Source: Massilia sp.
GTDB lineage: Bacteria > Pseudomonadota > Gammaproteobacteria > Burkholderiales > Burkholderiaceae_D
NCBI GenBank assembly: GCA_003484545.1
Contig: DNCF01000319.1
Location: 624 to 9,133, forward strand
DNA: 8,510 bases
Reading direction: 5' to 3'
Positions 1-6,790 of this stretch are shown here, one piece after another. Made by a program: the position numbers and the translations under genes. The notes under the pieces are model-generated. The model did no database searches. It saw only the letters and a list, made by a program, of their open reading frames with translations, and was not told the DNA's origin. The stretch's first letter is position 1; each line of letters opens with the position of its first letter.

Positions 1-1230
1 CTGCGCTACACGCGCGCCGGCAAGCGCAGCGGCCGTAACCGTTTTATTTCGTTCATCTCGCTGATCTCGGTGGCCGGCATTTCGCTCGGCGTGGCCGCGC
101 TGATCGTGGTGCTGTCGGTAATGAACGGCTTCCAGAAGGAAGTGACCGACCGCATGCTGTCGGTGCTGGCCCACGTCGAGATCTTCGACGTGCGCGGCGC
201 CATGCCGGATTGGCGCGCGGTCGGCGCCGAGGCCGCGCGCAACCCGGCGGTGGCCGCTTCCGCGCCTTTCGTCGAGGTGCAGGGCATGATGCTGCGCGAC
301 GGCGTGATGAAGCCGGTGCTGGTGCGCGGCGTGATCGCGGGCGAGGAGGCGAAGGTGTCGGACGTCGCGCGGCAGATGAAGCGGGGGCGGTTCGACTCGC
401 TGCAGCCGGGCACCATGAACATCGTGCTGGGCCGCGCCCTGGCCGACGCCCTGCACGTGGGCGTGGGCGAGCGCGTCACCATGCTGCTGGGCGGCGCCGG
501 CACGACGGAGAGTGGCGCCCCTGCCGCGCCGCGCACCCGGAACTTCGTCGTCTCCGGGATTTTCGAGGCCGGTCACTACGAATTCGATTCCATGCTCGCT
601 TTCGTGCAGATCGACGACGCCATCCAGGCCGGGCAGCTGCTCGGTCCGATCGGCCTGCGCCTGCGCTTGCATGACCTGCACCAGGCGCCGCGCGTGGCGG
701 CCGAGCTGCGTCGCGACCTCGCCGGCGACTACGTGGTGCGCGACTGGTCGCAGGTGAACACCATCTGGTTCGCCGCCGTGCAGTCGCAAAAGCGCATGAT
801 GTTCATCATCCTGACCCTGATCATCGCCGTGGCCGCCTTCAACCTGGTGTCGACCCTGGTCATGACGGTCAAGGACAAGCAGGCCGACATCGCCATCCTG
901 CGCACCCTGGGCGCCTCGCCGCGCTCGGTGATGAAGATCTTCATGGTCCAGGGCAGCCTGGTCGGCGTGCTCGGGAGCCTGCTGGGCGTGGTGCTGGGCG
1001 TGGCGGTGGCGCTGAACGTCGACGTCATCGTGCCGGCCATCGAGCACGCCTTCGGCATCCAGTTCCTGTCGAAGGAGATCTACCTGATCAGCGAAATCCC
1101 GTCCGACGTGCGCTGGGTCGACGTCGGCGCGATCGGCGGCGTGGCGGTGCTGCTGGCTTTCCTGTCCACCCTCTACCCGAGCTGGGCGGCGGCGCGCGTG
1201 AAGCCGGCCGAAGCCCTGCGCTACGAATGA
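1..1230 (+). CDS. LolC/LolE-family lipoprotein-releasing permease, 5' end outside window
   Basis: Inner-membrane permease of the Lol ABC transporter, which extracts mature lipoproteins from the inner membrane and passes them to the carrier LolA. The frame is open from base 1 to the TGA at 1228-1230 (409 codons visible). Comparison with the paralogue downstream suggests only about 14 N-terminal residues are missing. Visible family marks: the first membrane segment region ending in VVLSVMNGFQKEVTDRML, a large periplasmic domain, then MMFIILTLIIAVAAFNLVSTL (second membrane segment), the cytoplasmic DKQADIAILRTLGAS stretch that contacts the ATPase, two more hydrophobic segments, and the family-typical end LYPSWAAARVKPAEALRYE. 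The LYPSW ending resembles E. coli LolC. The copy looks intact. It cannot be assigned firmly to LolC or LolE because the two genes here are so similar; it may be one half of a heterodimer with the next gene. Confidence 0.9.
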   Translation: MRYTRAGKRSGRNRFISFISLISVAGISLGVAALIVVLSVMNGFQKEVTDRMLSVLAHVEIFDVRGAMPDWRAVGAEAARNPAVAASAPFVEVQGMMLRDGVMKPVLVRGVIAGEEAKVSDVARQMKRGRFDSLQPGTMNIVLGRALADALHVGVGERVTMLLGGAGTTESGAPAAPRTRNFVVSGIFEAGHYEFDSMLAFVQIDDAIQAGQLLGPIGLRLRLHDLHQAPRVAAELRRDLAGDYVVRDWSQVNTIWFAAVQSQKRMMFIILTLIIAVAAFNLVSTLVMTVKDKQADIAILRTLGASPRSVMKIFMVQGSLVGVLGSLLGVVLGVAVALNVDVIVPAIEHAFGIQFLSKEIYLISEIPSDVRWVDVGAIGGVAVLLAFLSTLYPSWAAARVKPAEALRYE

Positions 1231-1312
1231 TGGCGCATCCCGCATATTTCGCCGTGCCCGGGTTCCCATGCTTGGGCGCGGCGCGTTTCGAACCTGTCGT
1301 AAGTGTGTATTC

Positions 1313-2581
1313 ATGAGCATCGTCCATAAACTGCCGTTCGAATGGCTGGTCGGCCTGCGCTACACGCGCGCCGGCAAAGGCACCGGCCAGAGCGGCTTCC
1401 TGTCCTTTATCTCGCTGATCTCGGTCGCGGGCATCGCGCTGGGCGTGGCGGCCCTGATCATCGTGCTGTCGGTGATGAACGGCTTCCAGAAGCAGGTGAC
1501 CGACCGCATGCTGTCGGTCCTGGCCCACATCGAGGTGTTCGACACCCGCGGCGACATGCCGCAGTGGCGCGAGGCCGCCCGGCAGGCGCTGAAGAATCCG
1601 GCGGTGAAGGCCGCCGCGCCCTTTGTCGAGTCGCAGGGCCTGCTGCAACAGCGCGACGGCGCGATGCGCCCGGCCACCATCCGCGGCGTGCTGCCCGAGG
1701 CCGAGCGCAACATCTCGGAGGTCGCCAGCACCGTGCGCGAGGGCAGCTTCGATTCGCTCACGCCGGGCAGCTTCAACATCGTGCTCGGCTACGCCCTGGC
1801 GGCCGGCCTGAACCTGCGGGTGGGCGACAAGGTGACCATGCTGCTGGCCCAGGCCCAGACCACGCCGGCCGGCATGCTGCCGCGCATGCGCAGTTTCACC
1901 GTCTCGGGCATCTTCGAATCCGGCCACGCCGAGTTCGACGCCGGCATGGCCTTCGTCAGCCTGCAGGACGCCGAGAAGATGGAGCGCCTGTCGGCGCCGG
2001 CCGGGCTGCGCCTGCGCATCGCCGACATGCGCCAGGCGCCGCAGGTGGCGGCCGAGCTGGAAAAATCGATGCCGGGCGAGTACGAGATGCGCGACTGGTC
2101 GAAGCTGAACGCGGTGTGGTTCGGCGCCGTACAGACCGAGAAGAAGATGATGTTCATCATCCTGACCCTGATCATCACGGTGGCCGCCTTCAACCTGGTG
2201 TCGACCCTGGTGATGACGGTGACCGACAAGCAGGCCGACATCGCCATCCTGCGCACGCTCGGCGCGTCGCCGGCCTCGATCCGAAAAATCTTCATGATCC
2301 AGGGCGCGCTGGTCGGCGTCCTCGGCGCCGTGGTCGGCGTGGCGGGCGGGGTGCTGGTCGCCCTGAACATCGATGTCATCGTTCCATTCATTGAACATTT
2401 GTTGGGAGTGCAGTTCTTGTCGAAGGATATCTACCAAAACAGCACCGTGCCGTCGGACCTGCGCTGGCCGGACGTATTCAAGATCGGCGGCATCGCGGTG
2501 CTGCTGGCATTCGTGGCCACGATCTACCCGAGCCGCTCGGCATCGAAGGTGAAACCGGCGGAGGCGCTGCGCTATGAGTAA
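1313..2581 (+). CDS. LolC/LolE-family lipoprotein-releasing permease, second tandem copy
   Basis: Second permease of the Lol system, 422 residues, beginning MSIVHKLPFEWLVGLRYTRAG. Layout: membrane segment at about residues 35-54, periplasmic domain about 57-275, membrane segment starting at Met279 (MMFIILTLIITVAAFN), a cytoplasmic DKQADIAILRTLGAS loop, then two more hydrophobic segments (about 326-357 and 393-408) and the end VKPAEALRYE. It aligns almost end to end with the gene upstream, with the periplasmic domain the most divergent part, so it is an ancient or moderately old tandem duplicate. The ATG at 1313 is preferred over the in-frame ATG at 1268 because conserved similarity starts just after it; its Shine-Dalgarno is weak. 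An 82-bp gap separates it from the first copy, whereas its stop overlaps the ATPase start by 8 bp. Two permeases plus one ATPase is the expected LolCDE composition, although the usual E. coli order is C-D-E. Confidence 0.93.
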   Translation: MSIVHKLPFEWLVGLRYTRAGKGTGQSGFLSFISLISVAGIALGVAALIIVLSVMNGFQKQVTDRMLSVLAHIEVFDTRGDMPQWREAARQALKNPAVKAAAPFVESQGLLQQRDGAMRPATIRGVLPEAERNISEVASTVREGSFDSLTPGSFNIVLGYALAAGLNLRVGDKVTMLLAQAQTTPAGMLPRMRSFTVSGIFESGHAEFDAGMAFVSLQDAEKMERLSAPAGLRLRIADMRQAPQVAAELEKSMPGEYEMRDWSKLNAVWFGAVQTEKKMMFIILTLIITVAAFNLVSTLVMTVTDKQADIAILRTLGASPASIRKIFMIQGALVGVLGAVVGVAGGVLVALNIDVIVPFIEHLLGVQFLSKDIYQNSTVPSDLRWPDVFKIGGIAVLLAFVATIYPSRSASKVKPAEALRYE

Positions 2582-3416
2582 CATGACCGATACCCCTGTA
2601 CTGGCCTGCCGCGCCCTCGGAAAAACCTTCAAGCAGGGCGATTACCAGGTGCGGGTGCTCGACAACATCGACTTCGCGATCCGCCGCGGCGAGCGCGTCG
2701 CCATCGTCGGCGCCTCGGGCTCGGGCAAGTCGACCCTGCTGCACCTGCTGGGCGGCCTCGACACTCCAACCACCGGCTCGGTGACCCTGCTGGGCGAGGA
2801 CTTCGCGACCCTGTCCGAAACCCGCCGCGGCGAGCTGCGCAACCACTCGCTCGGCTTCGTCTACCAGTTCCACCACCTGCTGCCCGAGTTCTCGGCGCTG
2901 GACAACGTCGCCATGCCGCTGATGATCCGGCGCGAGAAGCGCGCGGTCGCGGTCGAGAAGGCCCAGGCCATCCTCGAGCGCGTGGGTCTCGGCAAGCGCG
3001 TCGTGCACCGGCCGGGCGAACTGTCCGGCGGCGAACGCCAGCGGGTGGCGATCGCCGCCCTGCTGGCGCAGGACACGCCACTCCTGCTGCTGGACGAACC
3101 GGCGAACGCGCTCGACCTGGCGCACCAGGTCGCGGTGACCAGCCTGATGGCGCGCCTGTGCCGCGAGGAGGGCAGGACAGTGGTCAGCGTGGGCCACGAC
3201 CTGAACCTGGCCTGGAGCGGCGCCAGCCACGCGCTGCTGCTGAACGGCGACGGCAGCTGGCACGCCGGCCCGACTGCCGAGGTGATGCGGCCGGACCTGC
3301 TGAGCCGCTGCCTCGGCCATCCGATCGCGGCGATCGCCCACGGCGGGCGCACCGTGTTCCTGCCGGATGAAGGGGAGCCGCGCGCCACCGTCATGCCTGT
3401 CCGGAGAACCCCATGA
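2574..3416 (+). CDS. Chimeric ABC ATPase: LolD N-terminal half fused to BtuD/FecE-like C-terminal half
   Basis: 280 residues; LolD is usually about 230. Residues 1-161 read as LolD: KQGDYQVRVLDNIDF, Walker A GASGSGKST (46-54), Q-loop Gln98 inside FVYQFHHLLPEFSALDNVAM, and signature LSGGE (150-154). From about residue 162 the text changes to the BtuD/FecE type: LAQDTPLLLLDEPANALDL (Walker B, Asp174-Glu175; D-loop ANALD instead of the LolD-typical TGNLD), VVSVGHDLNLA with the H-loop His208, then a tail with GPTAEVMRPDLLSRCLG that LolD lacks. All motifs for ATP hydrolysis are present, so it is a complete ABC domain. The ATG at 2574 has GGAGG at 2560-2564 (9-nt spacing); an ATG at 2583 is less well placed. 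It overlaps the permease upstream by 8 bp and btuF by an ATGA. The Q-loop and helical subdomain, which dock on the permease, belong to the LolD half, so I infer coupling to the upstream LolC/E pair. An assembly join remains possible. Confidence 0.9.
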   Translation: MSNMTDTPVLACRALGKTFKQGDYQVRVLDNIDFAIRRGERVAIVGASGSGKSTLLHLLGGLDTPTTGSVTLLGEDFATLSETRRGELRNHSLGFVYQFHHLLPEFSALDNVAMPLMIRREKRAVAVEKAQAILERVGLGKRVVHRPGELSGGERQRVAIAALLAQDTPLLLLDEPANALDLAHQVAVTSLMARLCREEGRTVVSVGHDLNLAWSGASHALLLNGDGSWHAGPTAEVMRPDLLSRCLGHPIAAIAHGGRTVFLPDEGEPRATVMPVRRTP

Positions 3417-4297
3417 AAGTCCCGCTGCTGCTCGTGCTGGCGCTGGCCTCCAACCTCGCCCAGGCGGCGATTACCGTGGTCGACGACGCCGGCCGCCGCG
3501 TCACGCTGGCGCGCCCGGCCCAGCGCGTGATCTCGATGGCGCCGCACGTGACCGAACTGCTGTTCGCGGCCGGCGGCGGCGCGCGCATCGTCGGCGCCAT
3601 GAACTACAGCGATTACCCGGCGGCGGCGCGCAGCATTCCCCTGATCGGCTCGAACAGCCAGATCGACCTGGAGCGCGTGATCGCGATGAAGCCGGACCTC
3701 CTGATCGTCTGGCAGAGCGGGAATACCGCGCGCCAGATATCCCAGCTGCAAAGCCTGGGGATCCCGGTCTTCCACAGCGAGCCGCGCAGGCTCGACGAGG
3801 TGGCGACCAGCCTGCTGCGCTTCGGCCAGCTGCTCGGCACCGAACCCGCCGCCCGGTCCGCCGCCGCCCAGTACCGGGCCAGGCTGGACGCGCTGCGCGC
3901 GCGCTACGCCGGCCGGCCGCCGGTCACGGTGTTCTACCAGGCCTGGGACAATCCGCTCTATACGCTCAACGGCGAGCAGATCGCCAGCGACGCGATCCGG
4001 CTCTGCGGCGGGACCAACATCTTTGCCGGCCTGAAGACGATCGCGCCCCAGGTGGGCGTCGAGGCCGTGGTGCAGAAGGACCCGGAGGCCATCGTCGGTG
4101 GCAAGCTGTACACGCCGCAGGACCGCGGCCTGTCGATCTGGCAGCCTTATCGCGGCATGACGGCGGTGCGCCGCAACAACCTGTTCACGCTGGACGAGGA
4201 ACTGCTGACCCGGCCGGGGCCGCGCATCGCGGATGGCGCGGCCAGCCTGTGCCGGCGCTTGGAAGAGGCGCGTGGTAAGCGCCCGTTACAGCGGTAA
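3413..4297 (+). CDS. btuF: Periplasmic cobalamin-binding protein BtuF
   Basis: Substrate-binding protein that captures vitamin B12 (or another corrinoid) in the periplasm and delivers it to a BtuCD importer. 294 residues. Signal peptide about 1-18 or 19 with cleavage near NLAQA|AI. The mature part follows E. coli BtuF closely by eye: SMAPHVTELLFAAG (N-lobe, Glu48), YSDYPAAA, LERVIAMKPDLLIVWQSGN, CGGTNIFAG, PQVGVEAVV (C-lobe, Glu217), RPGPRIADGAASLC. Glu48 and Glu217 sit where the docking glutamates of E. coli BtuF lie. Cys198 and Cys280 match the two cysteines that form its disulfide. GGAGA at 3403-3407 precedes the ATG by 5 nt, and the start overlaps the ATPase stop (ATGA), typical of a native btuD-btuF junction. 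No BtuC permease is visible in the window, so its partner must be elsewhere or lost. A corrinoid other than B12 cannot be excluded. Confidence 0.9.
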   Translation: MKVPLLLVLALASNLAQAAITVVDDAGRRVTLARPAQRVISMAPHVTELLFAAGGGARIVGAMNYSDYPAAARSIPLIGSNSQIDLERVIAMKPDLLIVWQSGNTARQISQLQSLGIPVFHSEPRRLDEVATSLLRFGQLLGTEPAARSAAAQYRARLDALRARYAGRPPVTVFYQAWDNPLYTLNGEQIASDAIRLCGGTNIFAGLKTIAPQVGVEAVVQKDPEAIVGGKLYTPQDRGLSIWQPYRGMTAVRRNNLFTLDEELLTRPGPRIADGAASLCRRLEEARGKRPLQR

Positions 4298-4343
4298 GCA
4301 AATGCAAAAAACCGCGGCATTCCCGAAGGGGAGGGCAAAAAAG

Positions 4344-4352
4344 TGGTAATCT
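4344..4352 (+). promoter_or_regulatory. Possible extended -10 element before dsbA
   Basis: TGGTAATCT in the 94-bp gap between btuF and dsbA has the TGn extension and a partial -10 hexamer (TAATCT), about 40 nt before the dsbA start. No convincing -35 hexamer is seen 16-18 nt upstream. It would let dsbA and the next gene be expressed apart from the Lol/Btu unit. Weak evidence. Confidence 0.22.
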
Positions 4353-4391
4353 CGCGGTCGTTTTCTCCAACTACAGACAAGAAGGATAAAT

Positions 4392-5057
4392 ATGCGCCGC
4401 ACCCTGCGTTTAGCCCTGATCGCCGCCAGCCTGGTCGCCAGCACCGCTTTCGCTTCGCCCACCAATCCGCAGAACGGCGTCGAGTACGTGACGCTGGCGG
4501 CGCCGCAACCGGTCCAGGCCACCGGCAAGAAAGTCGAAGTGGTCGAGTTCTTCGCCTACCACTGCCCGGCGTGCTACGCATTGGAACCTGGCCTGAACGC
4601 CTGGGTCAAAAAGCAGGGTGACAACATCGTCCTGCGCCGCGTCCACCTGCCGTTCCAGGGCCCGACCGATCCGGAAGCGCACCTGTTCCTGACGCTCGAG
4701 GCGATGGGCAAGCTCGACGAGATGCACCCGAAGATCCTGCACGCCGTGCACGTGCAGCGCGTGCGCCTGATGAAGGACGAGCAGATCATCGACTGGGTCT
4801 CGAAGAACGGCATCGACCGCGCCAAGTTCCTCGAAGTGTGGAACTCGTTCAGCGTCACGACCAAGCTGCGCCGCCTGCCCCAGCTCGCCAACGCCTACCA
4901 GGTGAGCGGTACGCCGACCATCATCATCGACGGCAAGTACCAGACCTCGCCGGGCCAGATCGCGGACAAGCTGAAGCTGAAGGACGGTAAGCAGATCATG
5001 GACGCCAGCTTCCAGGTCATGGACGCACTTGTCGCAAAGGCAGCCAAGACGAAATGA
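4392..5057 (+). CDS. dsbA: Thiol:disulfide interchange protein DsbA, with CPAC active site
   Basis: Periplasmic oxidoreductase that introduces disulfides into exported proteins and is normally re-oxidised by DsbB. 221 residues. Signal peptide MRRTLRLALIAASLVASTAFA with likely cleavage after Ala21. The thioredoxin-fold core begins with VEVVEFFAYHCPACYALEP; the redox cysteines are Cys58 and Cys61. A helical insertion follows (about 92-160), then the second half of the fold with the cis-proline loop SGTPTIIIDGKY (Thr174-Pro175). Length and motif order fit DsbA rather than DsbC or TlpA. The dipeptide between the cysteines is Pro-Ala, where DsbA normally has Pro-His. GAAGGA at 4381-4386 lies 5 nt before the ATG. 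The last codons overlap the next gene through ATGA at 5054-5057. BtuF just upstream carries a probable disulfide and could be a client, but that is only inference. Confidence 0.92.
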   Translation: MRRTLRLALIAASLVASTAFASPTNPQNGVEYVTLAAPQPVQATGKKVEVVEFFAYHCPACYALEPGLNAWVKKQGDNIVLRRVHLPFQGPTDPEAHLFLTLEAMGKLDEMHPKILHAVHVQRVRLMKDEQIIDWVSKNGIDRAKFLEVWNSFSVTTKLRRLPQLANAYQVSGTPTIIIDGKYQTSPGQIADKLKLKDGKQIMDASFQVMDALVAKAAKTK

Positions 5058-5368
5058 GCGATTCGGAACGCAAGGTCCTCGAGATGTACGAAGGTTCCCG
5101 CCCACGGGAAGAGGACCTGTTCGAGACCAGCAATGTGAACCACATTGCCTGGTCGCTGGTCGTGATCCTGTTCGGGGTCGTGATCTGGCTCTGCATTGCC
5201 CTCGTCAATGCGGAGAACCAGCGTTACGCCCTGATCACCAACCAATGCCCGGACCCGGTGTTCAAGGGCGCGGTCGACAAGGCCTGCCTCTACACCGTGA
5301 AATCGCGCGACCACTGGTGGGAACACCTGTGGTACGGCTTCACCCACGTGAAGCCCGAGCGCAAGTAG
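5054..5368 (+). CDS. Small single-pass membrane protein coupled to dsbA, function unknown
   Basis: 104 residues, not recognised as a known family. An acidic, charged N-terminal part (1-29, with PREEDLFETSN) is followed by one clear membrane segment at about 31-51 (IAWSLVVILFGVVIWLCIAL), then a 50-residue tail rich in aromatic residues toward its end (DHWWEHLWYGF). Apart from Cys46 inside the membrane segment, the tail holds exactly two cysteines, Cys65 and Cys78. There is no cleavable signal peptide. The start overlaps the dsbA stop by ATGA; the only Shine-Dalgarno-like sequence (AAGG at 5037-5040) lies 13 nt away, so translation probably depends on ribosomes finishing dsbA. The charge balance does not settle orientation. 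If the tail is periplasmic, the cysteine pair could be a disulfide made by DsbA or a redox partner. Coding use matches the neighbours, which supports a real gene. Confidence 0.75.
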   Translation: MSDSERKVLEMYEGSRPREEDLFETSNVNHIAWSLVVILFGVVIWLCIALVNAENQRYALITNQCPDPVFKGAVDKACLYTVKSRDHWWEHLWYGFTHVKPERK

Positions 5369-5454
5369 TCTTTGGCGGCAGCCGGGGCCGTGGGGTGGGC
5401 GGCTGCACCTGGCACGTCGTCCGTCCGCAGCCATCACCATCCAGTTGCCCGCAC

Positions 5455-5488
5455 TACGGAATCGGAGTGATTTTTATCCGATTTCGTA
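5455..5488. terminator. Stem-loop between convergent genes, possible bidirectional terminator
   Basis: Bases 5455-5466 pair with 5477-5488 in a 12-bp stem with one G-T wobble around a 10-nt loop (GTGATTTTTA). Its right edge touches the stop codon of the histidine kinase (5489-5491 on the - strand), and it lies 86 bp after the stop of the small membrane protein. The position fits a shared transcript end. No T-run follows on either strand, so it is not a classical intrinsic terminator and may instead protect 3' ends. Confidence 0.4.
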
Positions 5489-6790
5489 TCAGGTCGGCAG
5501 CGTGATCACGAATCGCGCCCCGCCCAGTACCGACTTCTCCACCGCGATCTTCCCCCCGTGCAGCAGCACGGCCTTGCGCACGATCGACAGCCCGAGACCG
5601 AAGCCGCCGGTCGCGCGGTCGCGGCTGCGGTCGAGCCGGTAGAAGGGTTCGAAGATGCGCTCGCGTTCGTCCTGCGGAATTCCTGGCCCGTCGTCCTCGA
5701 CCGCCAGCACCAGCGCCTTGCCGTCGCGCCGCGCCGACAGGCGGATCGCCGACGTCGCGTACTTCTGCGCGTTCCTGAGCAGGTTCGACAGCGCCCGCCC
5801 CAGGTGGCGCGGATCGGCCTCGACCGTGCCCAGTTCGCCGTCCTGCTCGACCGCGAGCGCCTGCGTTCCCGGCGGCAGCGCGGCGACGGTCGCGCGCAGC
5901 AGTTCGGTCACGTCCACCGTCTCGGGCTGCAGCGCCAGTTCGCTGCCCAGGCGCGCCATGCCCAGCAGCTCGTTCACCAGCGCGTCCAGCTCGCGCAGGT
6001 CGCCCTCCATCGCGGCGATGCGCGGGCGCAGCGCCGGATCGTTCGCCTTCGCGTCCAGCAGTTCGAGCGCGAATTCGAGGCGCGCGATCGGCGTGCGCAG
6101 TTCATGCGACACCGAATGCAGCAGGTTCTTCTGCGCGACCAGCAGCTCCTCGATGCGGTCGGCCATGTGGTCGATCCGCTCGGCCAGCGGATAGATGCTG
6201 GCCGAGCGCGGCATGCGTGCGCGCGCCGAGAGCCGGCCGGAGCCGAACTCGTCGGCGACGTGCGAGAGCCGCTGCAGGCCCTGCCAGTGCGAGCGCGACC
6301 ACAGCGCGATCGGCACCAGCAGCGCGAACGCGACGATCACGTAGCGCACCGCTTCCATCTTGAGGGCCAGGTTGACGTCGATCGGCAGGTCGCGCGCGTG
6401 GATGACTTCCTCGTCGCTGCCGATGTAGCGCTCGCCGCGCAGGTCGACCCGGCGGTAGAAGGCCTTGTCGTCGACGTCGAGCACCACCTCGCCGCGTTCG
6501 AGCGCGGCCAGGCTGGCGCCGGGCAGGGCGGCGCGCGCCGCCTGCAGGGTGATCAGGTCGAAGCGGGTGTCGGAGACTTCGCGTACCCGGTTCAGGCGCA
6601 CCAGCCATTCGTCGGTGGGCGCTTCGTCGACGTACTGCTCGATCAGGAAGATCTGGGCCGCGGCTTGGCGCCGGGCGATGTCGTCGAGCGGATCGCCGAA
6701 CAGCCGGCTCATGGCGAAGTAAATGACGAAGGTCGCGGCCGTGATCGAGAGCATCACCAGCACGAAAAAGCGGAAAAAGATCCGGTTCAC
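5489..6790 (-). CDS. RstB-like sensor histidine kinase
   Basis: Inner-membrane two-component sensor that autophosphorylates and passes phosphate to a response regulator. 433 residues from the chosen start. Membrane segment about 8-28, periplasmic domain about 29-148, second membrane segment about 149-165, HAMP region about 166-218, HisKA H-box LHSVSHELRTPIARLEF with phospho-acceptor His229, then the ATPase domain: N-box NLLRNAQKYA (336-345), EDDGPGI (365-371), IFEPFYRLDRSRDRATGG, and GFGLGLSIV (396-404). Phrases such as SRSHWQGLQRL after the second membrane segment and RLDRSRDRATGG resemble E. coli RstB. All catalytic motifs look intact. The GTG at 6790 is preferred over the in-frame GTG at 6808 because GGAGGAG (6795-6801) sits just before it. 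No response regulator adjoins it in this window, unlike the usual rstA-rstB pair. The nearest divergent gene is a MipA/OmpV protein, a plausible target. Confidence 0.92.
   Translation of the reverse strand: MNRIFFRFFVLVMLSITAATFVIYFAMSRLFGDPLDDIARRQAAAQIFLIEQYVDEAPTDEWLVRLNRVREVSDTRFDLITLQAARAALPGASLAALERGEVVLDVDDKAFYRRVDLRGERYIGSDEEVIHARDLPIDVNLALKMEAVRYVIVAFALLVPIALWSRSHWQGLQRLSHVADEFGSGRLSARARMPRSASIYPLAERIDHMADRIEELLVAQKNLLHSVSHELRTPIARLEFALELLDAKANDPALRPRIAAMEGDLRELDALVNELLGMARLGSELALQPETVDVTELLRATVAALPPGTQALAVEQDGELGTVEADPRHLGRALSNLLRNAQKYATSAIRLSARRDGKALVLAVEDDGPGIPQDERERIFEPFYRLDRSRDRATGGFGLGLSIVRKAVLLHGGKIAVEKSVLGGARFVITLPT

Noticed and set aside
1268..1312. 15-codon N-terminal extension of the second permease
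   Set aside because: MLGRGAFRTCRKCVF has no family similarity, and the ATG at 1313 fits the usual short N-terminus before GLRYTRAG.
1088..2632. 514-codon ORF on the - strand opposite the second permease
   Set aside because: It is a high-GC shadow rich in His, Arg and Gln with no recognisable domain, lying over a clear LolC/E gene.
4305..4342. A-runs and a small CCC-GAAG-GGG hairpin between btuF and dsbA as a terminator
   Set aside because: The stem is only 3-4 bp and no T-run follows on the + strand; no - strand gene needs a terminator there.
5378..5406. 7-bp hairpin GCAGCCG/CGGCTGC after the small membrane protein
   Set aside because: Large 15-nt loop and no T-run; such pairings are expected by chance in GC-rich DNA.
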